Positions 60,419 to 64,000 of a stretch of DNA of 64,000 nucleotides are shown here, in pieces. Made by a program: the position numbers and the translations under genes. The notes below the pieces were generated by a model. The model worked only from the letters and a program-made list of their open reading frames with translations. It was not told the DNA's origin and did no database searches. Location of the stretch: assembly GCF_032854445.1 (NCBI RefSeq), contig NC_088300.1:57200984-57264983 (forward strand). The letters are read 5' to 3'. This DNA is from Liolophura sinensis. Its lineage: Eukaryota > Mollusca > Polyplacophora > Chitonida > Chitonidae. Position 1 is the stretch's first letter. Each line of letters opens with the position of its first letter.

Positions 60419-63400
60419 CTTGAGGAACAAAATGTTCAGGTAAGGGCAAATATGTACTACACAGTAATGATAAAATAACAAGCTCAGATCAAACTGCAAT
60501 ATTCTAATATGGCAAAACATGCAAAGCATGTATTTTTTTTTTTTTTTTTAGTTCTTAGGGTATGTTTAATTTCAGCTTGGTGAAATTTTCATGTTATTAA
60601 GGCCGGTTTCAATCTGCATTACGAACCCCTGAAATCAAATTCAACCACTTTTTGAAAATTAACCACAAAGGCACAAAAAAGTACACTGAACAATCTGAGA
60701 TACAAGGTCACATGGATGTACATATCCGCAGCACGTTAACAAGTATCATATGATGTGTGTGTATGTTAATGAGCCTGCAGAAATGATGGCAGGCTGTAAG
60801 TGTCACCAGGAGAAGATGTAATGCACTGTTCCCACTCATTACTAGGTAGGATATTTCTCGCTGCATTAGGGGGTCTACACCAGGTGAAAAATGAAGCGTT
60901 TCTCATGTGTCCCTAATACCCTAAGCTTATATTACGCCTCTGAATGACAATAAAGCATATATCCACAAATACATAAAACTGTTTAACAATTACTATTAAT
61001 AACAAATACATTTAGTATGACAAGTCTATGAAGCCTAAACAGCATGACTTGACCTTTCTGTAAGTAAAACTATCATGTGGTGTGCGTGTGTATGTGTGAG
61101 TATATATATAGTTTAGAACCATTTTCAAAACAAATCTGAACTGGACAACAACTGTAATAACATGTATATAAGGTCTACTTATCCATGTCTATGTCATACA
61201 TGTAAATATGCCTGTCAATATCAGTTTAATACTAAAATACAAGTGGGTTTAATGCTTAAGTGAACGTGGGCTTAAATTTAAAGTGAATTAAGCTAACCGC
61301 TAAAGGCGAATGAGGGCCTAATGCTGGAGTGAATGTGGGCTTACCGCAATTCAAAAGAGAATGGGAATTTACTGCAACTTCCGCTCCAAAAAGTTATGAT
61401 TAAAGTAAGATTAAGCTTAAATATAGAGACCTTTTCTTTTAGTGGGCCAGATTCACGTGTTGGCACGAAAAGCACACAGTACTACAACAGTATATGTATT
61501 ACAATGTACACATACACGTTCTATTTATCTTAACAGCAGATTTATACATGTAGTAATTCTGAAAATCTAGATGAATTCATAGTAAGTGTAACAACAGTAT
61601 AGATTCAAATACGCTGAGGGAAGGAAAAGAGACAAATTGTGCTGGGGAACAGGACGAGTACTACGAACATCCCAAGGGGAAGCTTGGAGACACGCTTTGG
61701 GAACAGCCAGGCTGTGTATCAGCACAAAGAACATAGGGGAACATCATACTGTCACCATATCTTCTCTCCACTGAGCTCTGCTGTGCTGCATAAATACATC
61801 CAATCACAGGCTTCAATCAATAAACAGCTATGTCAGCTTCTTATTAACAAACTGGGGGTTGTCAGAATGGTGAACAGGGAAGCCTGTCCATTGTGATTGG
61901 CCAAGGATCTGACCCTTTGGCCTGGCCATCCACTAGCACATCTACCCTGTACCTAGCTAACATATAGCCTCGCTGCTACAGCACTGAGCCTGCCATCTAT
62001 AGTAAGCCTCTCTCTCTAGTCCCACATCCAGAAAGCCCAAAAGGTCACCAGCACCATGCATAAAACATCAATAGCATTGATTTTGATTTAATAAAATACA
62101 TGGGCTATAGATAAAAATAGAGCCGGTTAGTTGCAGGTCTTGAGCCATGCATCTCCAATAGCTTCTGGCATATAACAATTTTAACTGTTCACAACACTGA
62201 ATCAAGACATGGCCATATGTCAGAGAAGCCTGCATCTAAAATACACCTTCCATACACAGCTGGCAATCTTCAGCATCAGTATCTGAAGAAAAACTGAGTT
62301 TTACACATCGCACAATGGACAGGATACAGATGAAGAAAGATGGGAAGGAAAGGGAGGAAGAATGAATACAAATTTGTTATTCCCTAATCTGCTTCCATGT
62401 CACTCTGACACGCTGGTACTTCTAGCTGACCATTCCACCTTGAACCATTTCCCCTTGGGAGCGCAATCCCAAGTTTATAACCCTGTGTCCAGCATAATGG
62501 ACAGCCAACATTTATCACTTATTGGAAACTTCCATCCACCTGCATGTACTCAGATACAAAGCTCAGAGTAGAATCCAAGGTTGTTCACAAAATGTCACCG
62601 TACTACACATACACTGATATAGTATTCAGACTGGACACATCAGATCCTAAGGACAGGTAACATACATGTACATGCAACTACATGTATTCCGTCACAGTGT
62701 TATATCTCTTGGTTCCATTAAAAACTTTTATAAATTTAAATTCATTAATTTGATCAACCTACAACTCATTTGGGTACTCACTGTGATAATCCCAACCATC
62801 TTCCAACAGCAATCTTCGGGCTGGGCCACCACGACCACAAAGCCAGCTAAAGCCAGCACTAATTTCTCCCTTGTATTGGCATATGTAACATAATGTCCTG
62901 CTTGTAGCACCAACTTAACCAGCAGCAAGCACTTCAAGGCTGTACCGTTTATTTAAGAATTGATTTTTTCAAAAATTCCACATTTAAGATATGGCTGTCC
63001 TGTGGCACACTGCTGCAATCTTGCCATACCCAGCTTCTTCTCACATTATCACTATAGGTTTTTATTAACTCCACTCGATTCTCCACTATCAATATTTTAT
63101 GGTCACAGATTCAGATGATATTGGCATTTGGCGATCTTTACCAATACATTATCATTATTTATGAAATTAACACCACGTAATATCAAATGAGCTTTTAATT
63201 TCATTCTAATTTTTTCCCCGTTTGAGGGAGGGAAAAAAAAAAAAACAACCCCCAAATTAGGAGGATTAATTTGAGCTGTTGTCAGCCGGGCCCAAAAGCT
63301 GGCCACTTATTTCCATAGCTTCACTTTCTATCCATTCATACACATACAGGGCTGGCTTTGTCCTGTCTCTATTTGCCAAGAGCTCAGTGTAAAGAAAGGA

Positions 63401-64000
63401 GCCTGGTTAGGAATGTCTTCCCCTTGGAAACCAGCCCGGGAGATGCGGGAATGTGCTGTATACTGTCATTGCTTTATTTACAGGAACAACACGCTGTGGT
63501 CCCCGCAGCTGTTGATGAAGAAAGCAAGTAGATAAAACAGGCAGTAGATGTCAACCAGTCTTGTGGTCTCCTACCAAACAGGTAACAGGGAGACAAACAA
63601 CAAGCACATCCCCTGGCCTAGTCTGTTAGTCTAGCAAGGCCTAGTGACACTGGGTCACTCTCTTAACAGTGTCCAGCAACTAACACCTAAACACACCCCA
63701 CAGTCTCCCTTACACCCTACACAATTAGCAGGTGACATAACAGAGTCGCACCAAACTCTAGCCAGGGCTTTGTGTCAGCAGTACATTATAAGTTACCATA
63801 AGTAAACACAATAGACAGGCCTTAGATTGAAATCATTGCCTCAATTGTGCAAGTGGTAGCACCCTGAGGCAAATGCCAGCTTAACTAATACAGCTGCTTA
63901 CATCTATATAATTGCTGGCCAGGTGAAGCCCAAAAGCCTCTTCTTCCACAAGAGAGCTTTGCCTCTGGTCTTGAGGTGCTGGCCTTTGCCTATCCGAGGT
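60419..64000. other. No gene recognised to the window end
   Basis: AT-rich, with a T-run at 60533-60549, two CCAAT-type sites (61800, reverse 61897) and an A-run at 63232-63244. Sequence from about 63240 to 63530 is complex and non-repetitive and might be regulatory. Any upstream exon of the zinc-finger gene could lie here or outside. Confidence 0.4.

Overview
The window is nuclear DNA of an animal. It is AT-rich, its genes are split by introns with GT-AG borders, and several tRNA-derived SINE copies end in AAAT-type tails. The SINE body closely resembles elements I know from marine molluscs, so I infer a gastropod or bivalve. That rests on recognising the repeat, not on a database search.

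Three protein-coding genes can be supported. (1) A complete 11-coding-exon phosphatidylserine synthase of the PTDSS2 type lies on the minus strand (5349-15815, 465 aa). (2) A complete 5-exon UBE2M (NEDD8-conjugating enzyme UBC12) lies on the plus strand (24010-28267, 183 aa, the same length as the human protein). (3) The last two coding exons of a three-finger C2H2 zinc-finger protein lie on the minus strand (55799 to about 57927 or beyond). Its 5' part may lie upstream, in or beyond 58-64 kb. PTDSS2 and UBE2M are divergently arranged, with about 8 kb of repeat-bearing DNA between their coding starts. The genes share no obvious pathway: one is ER lipid synthesis, one is cullin neddylation and one is probably transcription.

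The rest is non-coding and rich in tandem repeats. Minisatellites sit downstream of PTDSS2 (35 bp), inside its introns (46, 41, 33 and 60 bp), upstream of it (53 bp) and beyond UBE2M (53 bp, then about 165 bp). Several SINE copies are present, three with visible target-site duplications. There are also a small TA-flanked inverted-repeat family (three copies), a second inverted-repeat element, and a palindromic foldback with hammerhead-ribozyme-like core motifs. The 28.3-55.8 kb stretch has no recognisable gene. Parts of it (43.3-44.45 kb and 45.7-46.6 kb) are unusually CpG-rich and may be regulatory.

The most striking observation is PTDSS2 exon 10. It lies between two minisatellites, each of which appears to be amplified from one of that exon's own splice sites. 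The 5' splice-site array has about 26 copies of a unit made of 23 bp of exon end plus 23 bp of intron start. The 3' splice-site array has about 12 copies of a 41-bp unit carrying the acceptor.
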